Origin: Svornostia abyssi
GTDB lineage: Bacteria; Actinomycetota; Thermoleophilia; Solirubrobacterales; Solirubrobacteraceae
DNA length: 64,000 nucleotides
Direction of reading: 5' to 3'
NCBI GenBank assembly: GCA_024666565.1
Contig: CP088295.1
Location: forward strand, 1,302,001-1,366,000
Shown here: positions 28,531 to 37,900 of the stretch, piece after piece
Numbering within the stretch: position 1 is the first letter of the stretch
Layout: every line of letters begins with the position of its first letter
The notes under the pieces: model-generated
Seen by the model: the letters and a program-made list of their open reading frames with translations, nothing else
Told to the model about the DNA's origin: nothing
The model's database searches: none
Position numbers and translations under genes: made by a program

Positions 28531-28545
28531 GCGACTCCTCATTCA

Positions 28546-28561
28546 TCGATCGGCTGATCGG
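28546..28561. promoter_or_regulatory. Operator-like site CGATC-type, divergent promoter
   Basis: TCGATCGGCTGATCGG lies between the leftward kinase-monooxygenase operon and the rightward TetR. It matches, with two half-site differences, the perfect palindromes at 29246 and 29286. It is a likely TetR site for both directions. Confidence 0.5.
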
Positions 28562-28590
28562 CGAACGGGACCGTAGCATGGGCTCGCAAT

Positions 28591-29223
28591 ATGAGCGACG
28601 GCGACGTGACATCCGGTCGGCGCCAGACCCGCGCTGAGCAGCGAGCGGCGACCCGGGCGGTGATCGTCGACGCGACGGTCCATTGCCTCATCGAGGATGG
28701 ATACGGGGCGCTGACCACGCGTCGGGTGGCCGAGCGGGCGAGCGTCGCCCAGAGTACGGTCATGCACCACTTCCCGACTCGGGAGGCGCTGCTGCTCGAG
28801 TCCGTCACCCATGTCGCGATGCGTCTGGCCGACCGCGCGCTGACCCGGATCGATCCCGGCTTGCTTCGCATCCCCGATCTGAGAGAGGCGCTGCTCGACG
28901 AGGCATGGGCGGAATTCACGTCAGAGGAGGCGCTTGCTGCTGCTCAGCTGTGGTCGGCGGTCTGGCGGGAGCCTGACTTGGCCGAGACGCTGCGCGCGCT
29001 CGAAGATCGGATCGGTGCGATCCTCGTCGCCGCGGTGGCCCTGGCGCTCCCCCAGGTCGCTGGTCACGAGCGTCTCGTCCCGGTCGTGCATGCCGCGGTC
29101 GCGCTCATCAGGGGGTTGGTGCTGGCGGTGCCGATCTGGGGCCCTCTGGAGATCGACGCGCGCTGGGACGAGATCAAGCCGCTCCTGCTCTCGGCCTTCG
29201 AGCATGCGCTCGACCGCGACTGA
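28591..29223 (+). CDS. TetR family transcriptional regulator
   Basis: A 210-residue TetR-type protein. QRAATRAVIVDATVHCLIED is helix 1, LTTRRVAERASVAQSTVMHHF the helix-turn-helix, and PTREALLLESVTH the start of the sensor domain. It is divergent from the AarF/monooxygenase/SDR/hydrolase operon and upstream of a P450. Three copies of a CGATCA-N2-TGATCG palindrome bracket it (28546, 29246, 29286), so it most likely represses both the leftward operon and the P450 as one regulon. The ATG start lies 11 bases after a TAGCAT hexamer. Confidence 0.9.
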   Translation: MSDGDVTSGRRQTRAEQRAATRAVIVDATVHCLIEDGYGALTTRRVAERASVAQSTVMHHFPTREALLLESVTHVAMRLADRALTRIDPGLLRIPDLREALLDEAWAEFTSEEALAAAQLWSAVWREPDLAETLRALEDRIGAILVAAVALALPQVAGHERLVPVVHAAVALIRGLVLAVPIWGPLEIDARWDEIKPLLLSAFEHALDRD

Positions 29224-29245
29224 CCGATCGCCACGCCCCCGTCTT

Positions 29246-29263
29246 GTCGATCACATGATCGAC
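29246..29263. promoter_or_regulatory. 18-bp palindromic operator 1 upstream of P450
   Basis: GTCGATCA-CA-TGATCGAC is a perfect inverted repeat, 80 bp before the P450 start. It shares the CGATCA/TGATCG core with the sites at 28546 and 29286. Confidence 0.6.
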
Positions 29264-29285
29264 GTGTAGCCTCCCCGCCGGTTCG

Positions 29286-29301
29286 CCGATCACCTGATCG
29301 G
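29286..29301. promoter_or_regulatory. 16-bp palindromic operator 2 upstream of P450
   Basis: CCGATCA-CC-TGATCGG is a perfect inverted repeat whose centre lies 39 bp from the centre of operator 1. It ends 24 bp before the P450 ATG, just before the aggagg ribosome binding site. Confidence 0.6.
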
Positions 29302-29325
29302 TGACATGAATAGGAGGATGCGCTC

Positions 29326-30720
29326 ATGACAGCCACCGCCTCGGCCCCGAGGGTGACACCGACCACGAGCGGGATTCGGGTTGCGCAGAGTATGCTGCTG
29401 AGCGGCTTGATTTCATTCAACCAGATCGCAGAGAAGGCGTCGGAGGCCGACATCGTCCGCTGGCGCAGCGGGCCGCGACAGGTGTTCGCGATCACGCACC
29501 CTGACTACATCGAACACGTCCTGCGAAAGCACGCCGACCGCTACATGAAGTCGGTCGAGTACCAGCTCGTCAGCACGGTGCTCGGCCGTAGCCTCTTCAC
29601 CGACGATGGGGAGACCTGGCAGCGTCACCGCACGATGCTCAATCCCTTCTTCTCTCGACGCCAGCTCAACGGGATGATCGACCTCATGGTCGACCCCATC
29701 GAGCGCTACGTCGCCGACCTGGACTCTCACGGGGACGGCTTTGAGCTCGAGATGGTCTCAGATATGACCATGCTCACGCTCGATGTCGTCGGGACGGCAC
29801 TGTTCGGCCGCGAGCTCGGCAGCGTCGCCAAGACCATGGGCCACGCGGTGACCACTGGCCTCCGCCTCGGAGAGGTCGCCGCGCGGCTCACGCTCGTGGC
29901 GGCGCCACCCGCATGGGCCGTCAGGCTGCTGGGCCACACCGTGCACTACGCGCCGCTGCTGCCCCCTCCGCTGGACCGCGCCCAGTTCACCATGCGAGCC
30001 ATCGACCGGATGGTCGACGACGTGCTCGAGTCCCGCGAAGCCGACGACGAGTCGGTCGACCTCCTCGGGATGCTCCTTCGCGCGCGCGACCAAGAGGGAA
30101 CGCTCACGACGCAGCGTGTGCGCGACGAAGCGGTGACCTTCATGATCGCCGGGCACGAGACCACGGCGAACGGCATGGCGTGGATGTGGTACCTGCTCGC
30201 GCTGAACGGCTGGGCGCGGGAACGGATGCTCGAGGAGGTCGACACCGTCCTCGGCGGGCGGACACCGACCGCGAAGGACGTCCCCCTGTTGCCGTGGACG
30301 AGCGCGTGCTTCCAGGAGGCGCTGCGCTACTTCTCCCCGATCTGGGTGGTCCCTCGCACGGCGATTGTCGAGGACGAGATCGACGGGCACCGCATTCCCA
30401 AGGGCTCGACCGTCCTGGTGCCGGTCAACGCGGTGCATCACGATCCCCGGTTCTGGGACGACCCGCAACGCTTCGATCCGACGCGTTTCCTGCCCGAGCA
30501 CGCCCGCGATCATCACCGATTCGCCTACCTGCCTTTCGGTGCCGGGCAGCGCATCTGCATCGGGCGCACGTTCGCGCTCATGGAAGCGACGCTGATCGCG
30601 GCGATGATGTCGCAGCGGTTCGCCTTCGAGGCGGTCCCCGGTCACCCGGTCGAGCCGGAGGCGACGCTGACGCTCCGTCCTCGTCGCGGAGTTCGCATGA
30701 TCGCCCGGCGTCGGCCGTGA
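29326..30720 (+). CDS. Cytochrome P450 (CYP102/CYP4-like heme domain type)
   Basis: A 464-residue P450 unlike the others in this window. The I-helix is FMIAGHETTANGMAWMWY, ExxR is in FQEALRYFSPIWVVPR, the meander is DPQRFDPTRFLPE, and the heme loop is LPFGAGQRICIGRTFALME. The AGHETT and PFGAGQRxCIG forms are those of the fatty-acid/long-chain hydroxylase branch (CYP102/CYP4/CYP110-like) rather than the AGNDST branch. It has no fused reductase. Strong aggaggatg precedes the ATG. With two TetR operators upstream and the divergent monooxygenase operon, it likely provides the first hydroxyl group for the alcohol-ketone-ester route; this is inference. Confidence 0.9.
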   Translation: MTATASAPRVTPTTSGIRVAQSMLLSGLISFNQIAEKASEADIVRWRSGPRQVFAITHPDYIEHVLRKHADRYMKSVEYQLVSTVLGRSLFTDDGETWQRHRTMLNPFFSRRQLNGMIDLMVDPIERYVADLDSHGDGFELEMVSDMTMLTLDVVGTALFGRELGSVAKTMGHAVTTGLRLGEVAARLTLVAAPPAWAVRLLGHTVHYAPLLPPPLDRAQFTMRAIDRMVDDVLESREADDESVDLLGMLLRARDQEGTLTTQRVRDEAVTFMIAGHETTANGMAWMWYLLALNGWARERMLEEVDTVLGGRTPTAKDVPLLPWTSACFQEALRYFSPIWVVPRTAIVEDEIDGHRIPKGSTVLVPVNAVHHDPRFWDDPQRFDPTRFLPEHARDHHRFAYLPFGAGQRICIGRTFALMEATLIAAMMSQRFAFEAVPGHPVEPEATLTLRPRRGVRMIARRRP

Positions 30721-30868
30721 CCGCGAGGGCTACGCCTCAGCATGAATACCGCCGCCGGCTGCTTGTCGATGCGGGACGGGGAAGCGGATATTGTAGGTTT
30801 GGTCGGCGGTCTCGCCGCGGCGAACCGCAACCAGCGCTCGCCGGCAGCCCGGCGCGAGAGGACGACAA

Positions 30869-31315
30869 GTGAGTGTCAACGGCTTCACTGAACGCTACGA
30901 CGACGTGATCGCCCAGGCGATTCTCGAGCACGGAAGCTCGCTCGGGGGGCTCCCCGCCTATCTTGGCATTGAGTTCGTAGACGTCGGCCCCGGTCGCCTC
31001 ACGGCTCGGGCCGACCTCCGCGAGGATCTCATCACTCCTTCGGGGAACGTGCACGGGGGAGCCCTTGCGGCGATCATGGACCACGTCACCGGGGCCGTTG
31101 TCTATCCCCTGATGCCTCCCGGTTGCTGGGGTGCCACGACAGAACTCAAGCTGAATTACGTCGCCCCGGCGAAGGCGGGCGTGGTGGAAGCCGAGGCCAG
31201 CGTCCTGGCGATGACAAATCGCAGCGCGGTCGTGCGGGGCGAGATTCGGGCAGGAGATCGCCTGGTGTGCGCTGCCCAGGGCGGGATTACCATCGTCCGA
31301 CCTCGCGCGAGCTGA
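30869..31315 (+). CDS. PaaI-type hotdog-fold thioesterase
   Basis: A 148-residue single hotdog domain. NVHGGALAAIMDHVTG carries the HGG-x-Asp/Glu-type active-site helix of PaaI/acyl-CoA thioesterases, and TTELKLNYVAPAKAGVVEAEA is the central strand region. It probably hydrolyses an acyl-CoA as an escape valve for the neighbouring degradative pathways. The GTG start is close to a purine-rich gcgagaggacg. It converges with the rubredoxin gene 22 bp downstream. Confidence 0.85.
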   Translation: MSVNGFTERYDDVIAQAILEHGSSLGGLPAYLGIEFVDVGPGRLTARADLREDLITPSGNVHGGALAAIMDHVTGAVVYPLMPPGCWGATTELKLNYVAPAKAGVVEAEASVLAMTNRSAVVRGEIRAGDRLVCAAQGGITIVRPRAS

Positions 31316-31337
31316 CGCGCAAGGATCAGGCTGGACG

Positions 31338-31529
31338 TCACCTCGGGTCGAGCGGCTCGAATGCGTCCTTGCGGGCGCCGCACACGGGGCAGACCCACGT
31401 CGCCGGGATGTCCTCGAACGCGGTGCCGGGTGGAATCCCGCCATCCGGATCTCCCTCAGATGGATCATAGATGTAGCCGCACGACTCGCAGATCCACTGC
31501 TGCACGATGCTGTCTGGAGATGTCTGCAC
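31338..31529 (-). CDS. Rubredoxin (AlkG-like)
   Basis: A rubredoxin domain with both iron knuckles: [20 protein letters not shown] and [16 protein letters not shown], plus [15 protein letters not shown] between them. This is the AlkG2-type pattern used with alkane monooxygenases and other oxygenases. The frame is open to an ATG at 31652, but a GTG at 31529 gives the usual length (63 residues); the upstream part is low-complexity and is probably untranslated. No AlkB-type hydroxylase is visible in the window, so its partner is unknown. It is transcribed away from the diguanylate cyclase gene. Confidence 0.88.
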   Translation of the reverse strand: MQTSPDSIVQQWICESCGYIYDPSEGDPDGGIPPGTAFEDIPATWVCPVCGARKDAFEPLDPR

Positions 31530-31714
31530 GGTATCGGTATCGAGGCTCGGAGTTGTCCTTGGAACGAACGGCGGAGACGAAACCAGGAGGATCGTCGGAG
31601 GACGATACCGGCTCGGCGCCTCACGCGAAACCGTCGCGTCAACGGAACCCATGCGTTGAGATTCTGTTCCCCATCCTTAGGCATTGGCGCCGCTTGTCCG
31701 AGAACGATCGCGTT

Positions 31715-32779
31715 GTGTCGAAGATCGCGCCTACGACTCATCTCACCGGCGGACCATCTACCCCTCTCGGAGGTCTCGCGACCTTTCAGGGGTGGATGTT
31801 CCTCGGTGGGTCTGCGGTCATCGGCCTGACACTCCTGGTGCGCGGGCCTGGCTGGGCGGGCACATCGATCCTGCTCGCGATCGCTGTCGCCTGCCTGACG
31901 TGCGGGGTGCTCCTCTTGCTGTTGCGGCCCAATGGCACCGTGCTGATGGCGGGCGCAAACTGGCTTGGCATTGTGATCATTTCGTTCGCGATCGCCACCG
32001 TCCGACCGGTGATGTTGATCCCGTGCTTCTACGTGTGGCCGTTGCTCGTGTCCGGCACGCATTTTTCGCACCGCCATGCCGGCCGCGACTTGGTGTTCGC
32101 GAGCGTCGCCTTCGCCGTCGCGATTTACGGGTTCGCCGACGCGGTCGAACCCGCTCCGACCTACGTCATGGGCACGGGTCTCATGGGCGTCGTCGTGCTG
32201 GTGTCCTGTGTGGGACGGGCGCGTACGGTGGCGCTTCAAAGGGAACTCAGGACGCTCGCCAGCACCGATTCCCTCACTGGAACCTTGAATCGGCGCGGAT
32301 TCCTCGACCGGGCGGCCACGATGCTGCGCGACTCGAGCGCTACCTCAAGCGTCGTGGTGCTCGACATCGACCGCTTCAAGGTGATCAATGACGAATTCGG
32401 GCACCCTGCCGGTGACGAGGCGCTGCAACATGTGGCATCGCTGCTGGCCTCGCACATGCGTCGCGACCATCTCCTGGCACGCATCGGCGGGGAGGAGTTT
32501 GCGGTGCTGGCGCCCGGCTGCGGTGCGAGTGGTGCTCGTGCTCTTGCGGAGCGACTCCGTGCCGCTCTCGAGTCGGAGCGCTGCCCCGCCGTGGGAGTGG
32601 TAACCGCGAGCTTTGGCGTCGCAAGCCTGGATGCCGAGGGGTTGGCCGGCGCCCTCCGCAGGGCGGACCGCGCTCTGTTCTGCGCAAAGCGGCGAGGAAG
32701 GAATCAGGTTGTCACGGCCTCCGACCTGGAGGCGACGGACGAGGAGGCGGCCGATGCCGCTCGGCTCTTCGCGGCGTGA
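31715..32779 (+). CDS. GGDEF-domain diguanylate cyclase, membrane-bound
   Basis: About 354 residues. The N-terminal half holds about six hydrophobic segments (for example MFLGGSAVIGLTLLV and ILLAIAVACLTCGVLLLLL), forming an integral-membrane sensor. The C-terminal half is a GGDEF domain: ASTDSLTGTLNRRGFL, VVLDIDRFKVINDEFGHPAG and the active loop RIGGEEFAVLAPG. GGEEF is catalytically competent. The upstream residues (HMRRDHLLA) do not form the RxxD inhibitory site, so product feedback may be lacking. It would make cyclic-di-GMP. The GTG at 31715 is the chosen start; a TTG at 31695 is possible. Confidence 0.87.
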   Translation: MSKIAPTTHLTGGPSTPLGGLATFQGWMFLGGSAVIGLTLLVRGPGWAGTSILLAIAVACLTCGVLLLLLRPNGTVLMAGANWLGIVIISFAIATVRPVMLIPCFYVWPLLVSGTHFSHRHAGRDLVFASVAFAVAIYGFADAVEPAPTYVMGTGLMGVVVLVSCVGRARTVALQRELRTLASTDSLTGTLNRRGFLDRAATMLRDSSATSSVVVLDIDRFKVINDEFGHPAGDEALQHVASLLASHMRRDHLLARIGGEEFAVLAPGCGASGARALAERLRAALESERCPAVGVVTASFGVASLDAEGLAGALRRADRALFCAKRRGRNQVVTASDLEATDEEAADAARLFAA

Positions 32780-32843
32780 AGCGGCGTCGTCCGCGCTCCC
32801 AAAGAACGCACCAAACGGTGCAGACCTATGGTAGGCTGTCTCC

Positions 32844-34100
32844 ATGCTTTCGTCAGGCGATGAGACCAAAAACGACCCAGCCTCCGCTCCGCTGGACGCC
32901 GTCGGCGTGGCTGACGACGTCCATTGGGGGCAGGGGGCGCCCCATGAGCTGTTTCGTCGAATGCGTGCCGAGTGCCCGGTGCACTGGAGTCAGGGCATGG
33001 CGCAGTCGCCGCAGGACGCCGGCTTCTGGTCGGTGACCAAGGCCGAGCACATCCGTGAGGTCAGTCGAGACTGGGAGACGTACTCGTCGGCGCAGAACAT
33101 CATCCTCAACGACCATGCGGTGCCGGTCGAGTTGGTGCAGGGGATGTTCATCGGCATGGATCCGCCGAAGCATGACCGGATCAAGGCGCTCTTCCAGCGA
33201 GGGTTCACCCCGAAGGCGATCGACCAGCACGAGGACGCCATTCGGGCGATCGTCGATCGCGTCCTCGACGGCGTCGAAGCACGGGAGGAATGCGACCTCG
33301 TCAACGATGTGGCTCAGCCCGTGGTGGCCCGTGTCATCGGCAGCTTCATGGGCCTCGACCCTGAGGACGACATGCCCTGGGCCACCGCGATCAACACCAT
33401 CCTGGGGTTCGGCGACCCGGACCTGAATCCGAAGGGCCTGGAGCAGCTTGTCGCCGAGGACGTCCCCGAGATGTTCCAGAAGTGCATGGCGTTGGTCGCA
33501 GAACGCCGGGCGAATCCGACGGACGATCTCCTGAGCACGCTCATCTTCGCCGAGATCGACGGTGATCGCCTCACGGATGAGGAGATCTTCTCCGGCTTCG
33601 TCCTGCTGATGGCCGCCGGCAACGACTCGACCAAGGCCACGTACTCCAGCTGTATGCGCGCCCTCATCGAGCATCCCGACCAGCGCCAGATGTTGCTCGA
33701 TGACCCCTCGCTCGTCTCCAGCGCGGTCGAAGAGGCGCTGCGCATGTTCCCCGCCTTCGCCCACTTCCGGCGAACCGCGACGAAGGACACGACGCTTGCG
33801 GGGTGCCCGATCAAGAAAGGGGACAAGGTCGCCCTCTGGTATCCGTCGTCCAATCGCGACGAGGACGTGTACAAGGATCCCGATCGTTTCGACGTCACCC
33901 GCAACCCTGAGCACCAGGCGTTCGGAGCGGGTGGGCGCCACTTCTGTCTCGGAACGGCCCTTGCGCGGCTCGAGCTGCGGATTTTGGTCGGGGAGACGGT
34001 GCGCCGGTTCCCGTCGATGACCCTGGCTGGGGAGCCGACGTGGGTGCTCTCACAGTTCTCCAGCCAGCTGAAGAGCCTCCCCGTTCGACTCGGCGGCTGA
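32844..34100 (+). CDS. Cytochrome P450, paralogue of the one at the window start
   Basis: A 418-residue soluble P450. The I-helix is LLMAAGNDSTKATY, ExxR is EEALRMFPAFAHFRR, and the heme loop FGAGGRHFCLGTALARLELR holds the axial Cys near residue 365. It closely resembles the truncated P450 at 1-920, including the RGFTPKAI/RGFTPARI and AQPVVARVIGSF/TQPVVSRVIGSF segments. Its ATG lies six bases after TAGGCT, suggesting a leaderless transcript. A TetR gene follows 66 bp downstream and may regulate it. No dedicated ferredoxin is adjacent. The substrate is unknown; related actinobacterial P450s act on terpenoids or steroids. Confidence 0.92.
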   Translation: MLSSGDETKNDPASAPLDAVGVADDVHWGQGAPHELFRRMRAECPVHWSQGMAQSPQDAGFWSVTKAEHIREVSRDWETYSSAQNIILNDHAVPVELVQGMFIGMDPPKHDRIKALFQRGFTPKAIDQHEDAIRAIVDRVLDGVEAREECDLVNDVAQPVVARVIGSFMGLDPEDDMPWATAINTILGFGDPDLNPKGLEQLVAEDVPEMFQKCMALVAERRANPTDDLLSTLIFAEIDGDRLTDEEIFSGFVLLMAAGNDSTKATYSSCMRALIEHPDQRQMLLDDPSLVSSAVEEALRMFPAFAHFRRTATKDTTLAGCPIKKGDKVALWYPSSNRDEDVYKDPDRFDVTRNPEHQAFGAGGRHFCLGTALARLELRILVGETVRRFPSMTLAGEPTWVLSQFSSQLKSLPVRLGG

Positions 34101-34166
34101 TCGGCGCCTGGGGCGCTGCTCGGCGGCGCCCCCTCGTCCTCGCACTGCGGTAGGTACGATGGGGAC

Positions 34167-34742
34167 GTGCGTGAAGAGCGGATCCTGATGGCGGCCACGC
34201 GCCTGTTCTTCGAGCGTGGCTTCGATGCTGTCGGCGTCGACGAGCTCGGCAAGGCGGCTGGGGTTTCCGGGCCGGCGATCTACCGTCACTTCTCCAGCAA
34301 GCACGAGATCCTGTCGACGCTCTTCGACCAGGCCATGGATCGGCTCCTGCTGCTCGTGCCGGAGCCGACGGGTGACCCTCAGGCGGACCTCGAGGCTCTG
34401 GTTCGCGCACAGGCGGAATTCGCGCTCTCAGACTCGGAGCTCGTCAGTATCTATGCCCGCGAGGATCGTTCGCTGAAGCCCGATGCGAGGCGCCGCCTAG
34501 CCCGTCGTCAGCGTCAGCACGTCGAGCGCTGGGTGCAGGTGTTGGCGCGGTGTGCGCCACAGCACGACCGGGACACCCTCGTGACCGTCGCTTTCGCCAC
34601 GATCGGACTGCTGCTCTCCGTTGCCTACTGGCCACAAGATGTCCGTCAGGTCGAGGCCCTCGGGGACCTGGCGGTGGACATCGCCCTGGGCGCCGCGGCA
34701 GGTGGCCTCGCGGCCCACGAGCGTCCCCGGGACGTGGTGTAG
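34167..34742 (+). CDS. TetR family transcriptional regulator
   Basis: A 191-residue TetR-type protein of the KstR2/FadR-like look. REERILMAATRLFFERGFDA is helix 1, VDELGKAAGVSGPAIYRHFSS the helix-turn-helix, and KHEILSTLFDQAM follows. The GTG start lies six bases after TACGAT, the same leaderless arrangement as other genes here. It lies downstream of and co-directional with the P450, so it may respond to a CoA-thioester or P450 product. The downstream gap (34743-34992) shows only the promoter of the next gene. Confidence 0.88.
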   Translation: MREERILMAATRLFFERGFDAVGVDELGKAAGVSGPAIYRHFSSKHEILSTLFDQAMDRLLLLVPEPTGDPQADLEALVRAQAEFALSDSELVSIYAREDRSLKPDARRRLARRQRQHVERWVQVLARCAPQHDRDTLVTVAFATIGLLLSVAYWPQDVRQVEALGDLAVDIALGAAAGGLAAHERPRDVV

Positions 34743-34927
34743 GGGCTGAGCGCTCTTCTCCTCGGTGACTGTCTCGGCTGTCCGCGATTGGTTGGGACCG
34801 GAACGGCTGCGCCCGTCCGGTGGGTCTTGAGCTGCCAGCCCGTCCCTCCATCGGACGATCGCTGCTGACCGACGCACCGACACCGCGACTGGTGTTAGGG
34901 GCCGTTCACCCCGAGCAGGCACCATAG

Positions 34928-34956
34928 TTGCAGTTGGCACCACCACCCGCTAGCGT
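34928..34956 (+). promoter_or_regulatory. Candidate sigma-70-type promoter of the secreted repeat protein
   Basis: TTGCAG, a 17-bp spacer and TAGCGT form a plausible -35/-10 pair about 37 bp upstream of the ATG at 34993. The -10 fits the TANNNT pattern seen before other genes in this window. Confidence 0.4.
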
Positions 34957-34992
34957 GGTGTGAGCGACCGTTTCGCGATGGGGGTTTGAGAG

Positions 34993-37900
34993 ATGCATGG
35001 GTCTTGTCGTTCCCGGGTGGGGAGTGTGCTCGCCGCTGGGTGTTTGGCTACCGCATTGGTCGGTTCGGCGACTGCGGGTGCCTCTGTACGGGTGGACGTT
35101 CCAGCGGCCACGCCGGTGACGAGCTCGTCGGCGTGTTCGACGACGAGTTCGGTGACCGCCGCGCCGCAGGCGGGTGCGCGTGCGGACTTCTGCCTCGCGC
35201 TTCGGCTTGATGGAGGTCGAGGAGAGGTCGGCGACATTGCGGGCTTCGGCGACGACGCCCGTGCTCTGACCATCTCCTTGCCGCCAGGGCAGATCGGGAA
35301 CCCGGGCGCCGCCGACCTGTGTTCGCCAGCACGGTTCAGGTCCGCTTCGGGGTGCCCGGGCAACGCCAAGGTCGGGGAGGTGACCGCACGAGCGGACGCC
35401 GTCGGCGTCTCCGTCGGCGAGCGGCTCCTGAGCGGTTCGGTCTATCTCGTGACGCCCTCCGGAACGGAAGCGGTGCAGCTGGGCGTGACACTCGGCCTCA
35501 CAGGGACGCCGCCGTCAGCGTCGCTGGTCAAGATCCTCGGGCAGGTCCGGCTCCGAGCGGTCGATGGCGGACTGAACGCACGCATCGATGATCTTCCGCG
35601 CAGCCTCTTCGGCCTGCCGATCGAGATCCGGCGGCTCAACCTCCGGCTCTGGGGTTCGCCCGGCGACCACCCGACGCTCAGATCCCCGTTCATGACGACG
35701 CCGACAACCTGCACGCCCGCGGTGACCCGGATCAGCGTCAGCTCCTACGCCGGCGACGTGACGGCCGGGGAGACCTCGTTCGTCCCGACCGGATGCGGGG
35801 CTGTCCCGTTCGCGCCGGAACTCATCGCCGAGGGCGAGCGAGCGGCAGACGCTCCGATCGAGTTCACCGCGGGGGTGCGGATGCCGGTCGACGACCAGCC
35901 CCTCGCCCAGTCGCACGTCAACGAGGCGCGAGTCGTCCTGCCCGAGGGGATCGAGTTGTCCGGCACCTCGGGCAACAGGCTGTCCGACCCGGGATGCACG
36001 GACGAGGAGTTCGACGCGCGGGGCGGTGGCCCTGTGTCGTGCCCCGCGCTGAGTGCCATCGGAACGGCGCAGATGGCCTCGCCGCTCCTGGCCCCGCTCG
36101 GTGGCAGGCTGGACGGGACGATCTTTCTCGCGCAGCCACGGCCGGGGAAGGCATTGATCCGCTTGTTCGTCCTCGCAGAAGCCGGTCCCGAGAGCGACGC
36201 GCTTCGGGTCAAGCTCACGGGGGACATCATCCCTGACCCGCAGACCGGCCGACTCACCGCAATCCTCCAGGGGCTTCCGCCGCTGCCGTTCACCGAGTTC
36301 CGTCTGACGTTCAGGGGTGGTGATGCGGCAATCGTCAGCTCTCCTCGCGCCTGTGGCACGTACGAGGCGGTGGGAGGTATCACGCCGGACAGCGGCGGTG
36401 CCGTCGCGCGCCCGTCGGCGCCCGTCGTCTTCGACCAGGGATGCGGGGACCCCGCCGCCTTCACGCCCGAGATGACACTCTCGACATCGCCGACGAACGC
36501 CGCGTCGCCGACATCCCTAACGGCTCGGTTCGTGCGTCCCCAGGGCAACGCGCGGCTCGCTGCCCTTGACCTGAACCTCCCTGCCGGGCTGATCGGCCGG
36601 CTCACCGCTGCGGCGCAGTGCCCGCTCGCGCAAGCCACAGCTGGCACATGCGGACCCGAGAGCCTGATCGGTTCCGTCGTGGCATCATCCGGTCCGGGGC
36701 CGAAGCCCTTCGTGATCGACGGGGGGCAGGTGTTCCTCACCGAGGGGGCGAACGGCGCTCTGGCGGGCATCTCCATCAAGATCGCCGTGAGGATCGGCCC
36801 CCTCGACCTCGGAACGCTGATCGTGGGCGGCGCGATTCTCGTCCGGCCGGACATCGGGCTCACCCTCCGCGTCGATCAGATCCCGCAGCGACTGCCCATC
36901 GGCGTCGCGACGGCCATCAGGGACCTCACGGTGACGCTCGATCGACCCGGCTTCATGCTCAATGGGACGAGCTGCATGGCCGCGACCGCCGTCGCTTCCA
37001 TTCGCTCCGACCTCGGCACACTCGCCAGCCCGGAATCGGTGTATCAGCCGACCGGTTGCGCCGGACTCCCGTACGAGCCGCGCCTCACGACCAGCTTTGG
37101 CGGTGGCGCGGAGCAGATCGCCGAGGGCGGCCACCCGTCGCTCGATGTCACGCTGACGCAGAGCGGACAGCAAGGCAACACGAGGAAGGTCGAACTCACG
37201 CTCCCGAGCACCGTGTCAGCTGACGTGACGCGCCTGCGCAACGCGTGTCCCGAAGAGCGGTACCTGCAGGACGCATGCGACCCGAAATCGGTCGTCGGCA
37301 CCGCGACCGCTGCCACACCGCTCTTGGCCGGCGAGCTCAGCGGGCCAGTGACCTTCGTGTCCCGAAGGGGCACGCCGCTCCCCGGGTTGGCCATCCGGCT
37401 CTCGGGCCCTATCAGCGTTGATCTGACCGCTGCGATCTCCCTCACCAAGGACAACAGGTTGACGACGGTGATCGACAACATCCCCGACGTCCCGCTCTCG
37501 CGGTTCCAGTTGCGGCTGGACGCCGGGCCGAAGAGCCCGCTCGTCGCCAACAAGGACATGTGCGCCTCCGGGGCAGCGGTCAATGGCGTTGCGGAGGCCC
37601 ATTCCGGTGGGCGCATCGTCATCGATCAGCAGGCGCTCTTTGATGGCTGCGGTCCGACGGCCACGCTCAAGGTGAGCTCACTCACGGGCGGGCGTCCGGC
37701 GCTCGACCTCCGGGTCGTCGGGGGGCCCACGCGCGTGACCGCGACCCGGCTCATCCTGCCGAAGGGCCTCGAGTTCCAGCGTTCCGCCGTCGTCAAGCGA
37801 CGACTGCGCGTCAGCGCTGTCGGGTTGAAGAAGGGATCGAAGGCGCGCATCAGCGTGACCGGCCAGAGCATCGGACTCGTGATGCCCGACGGCCAGTTCG

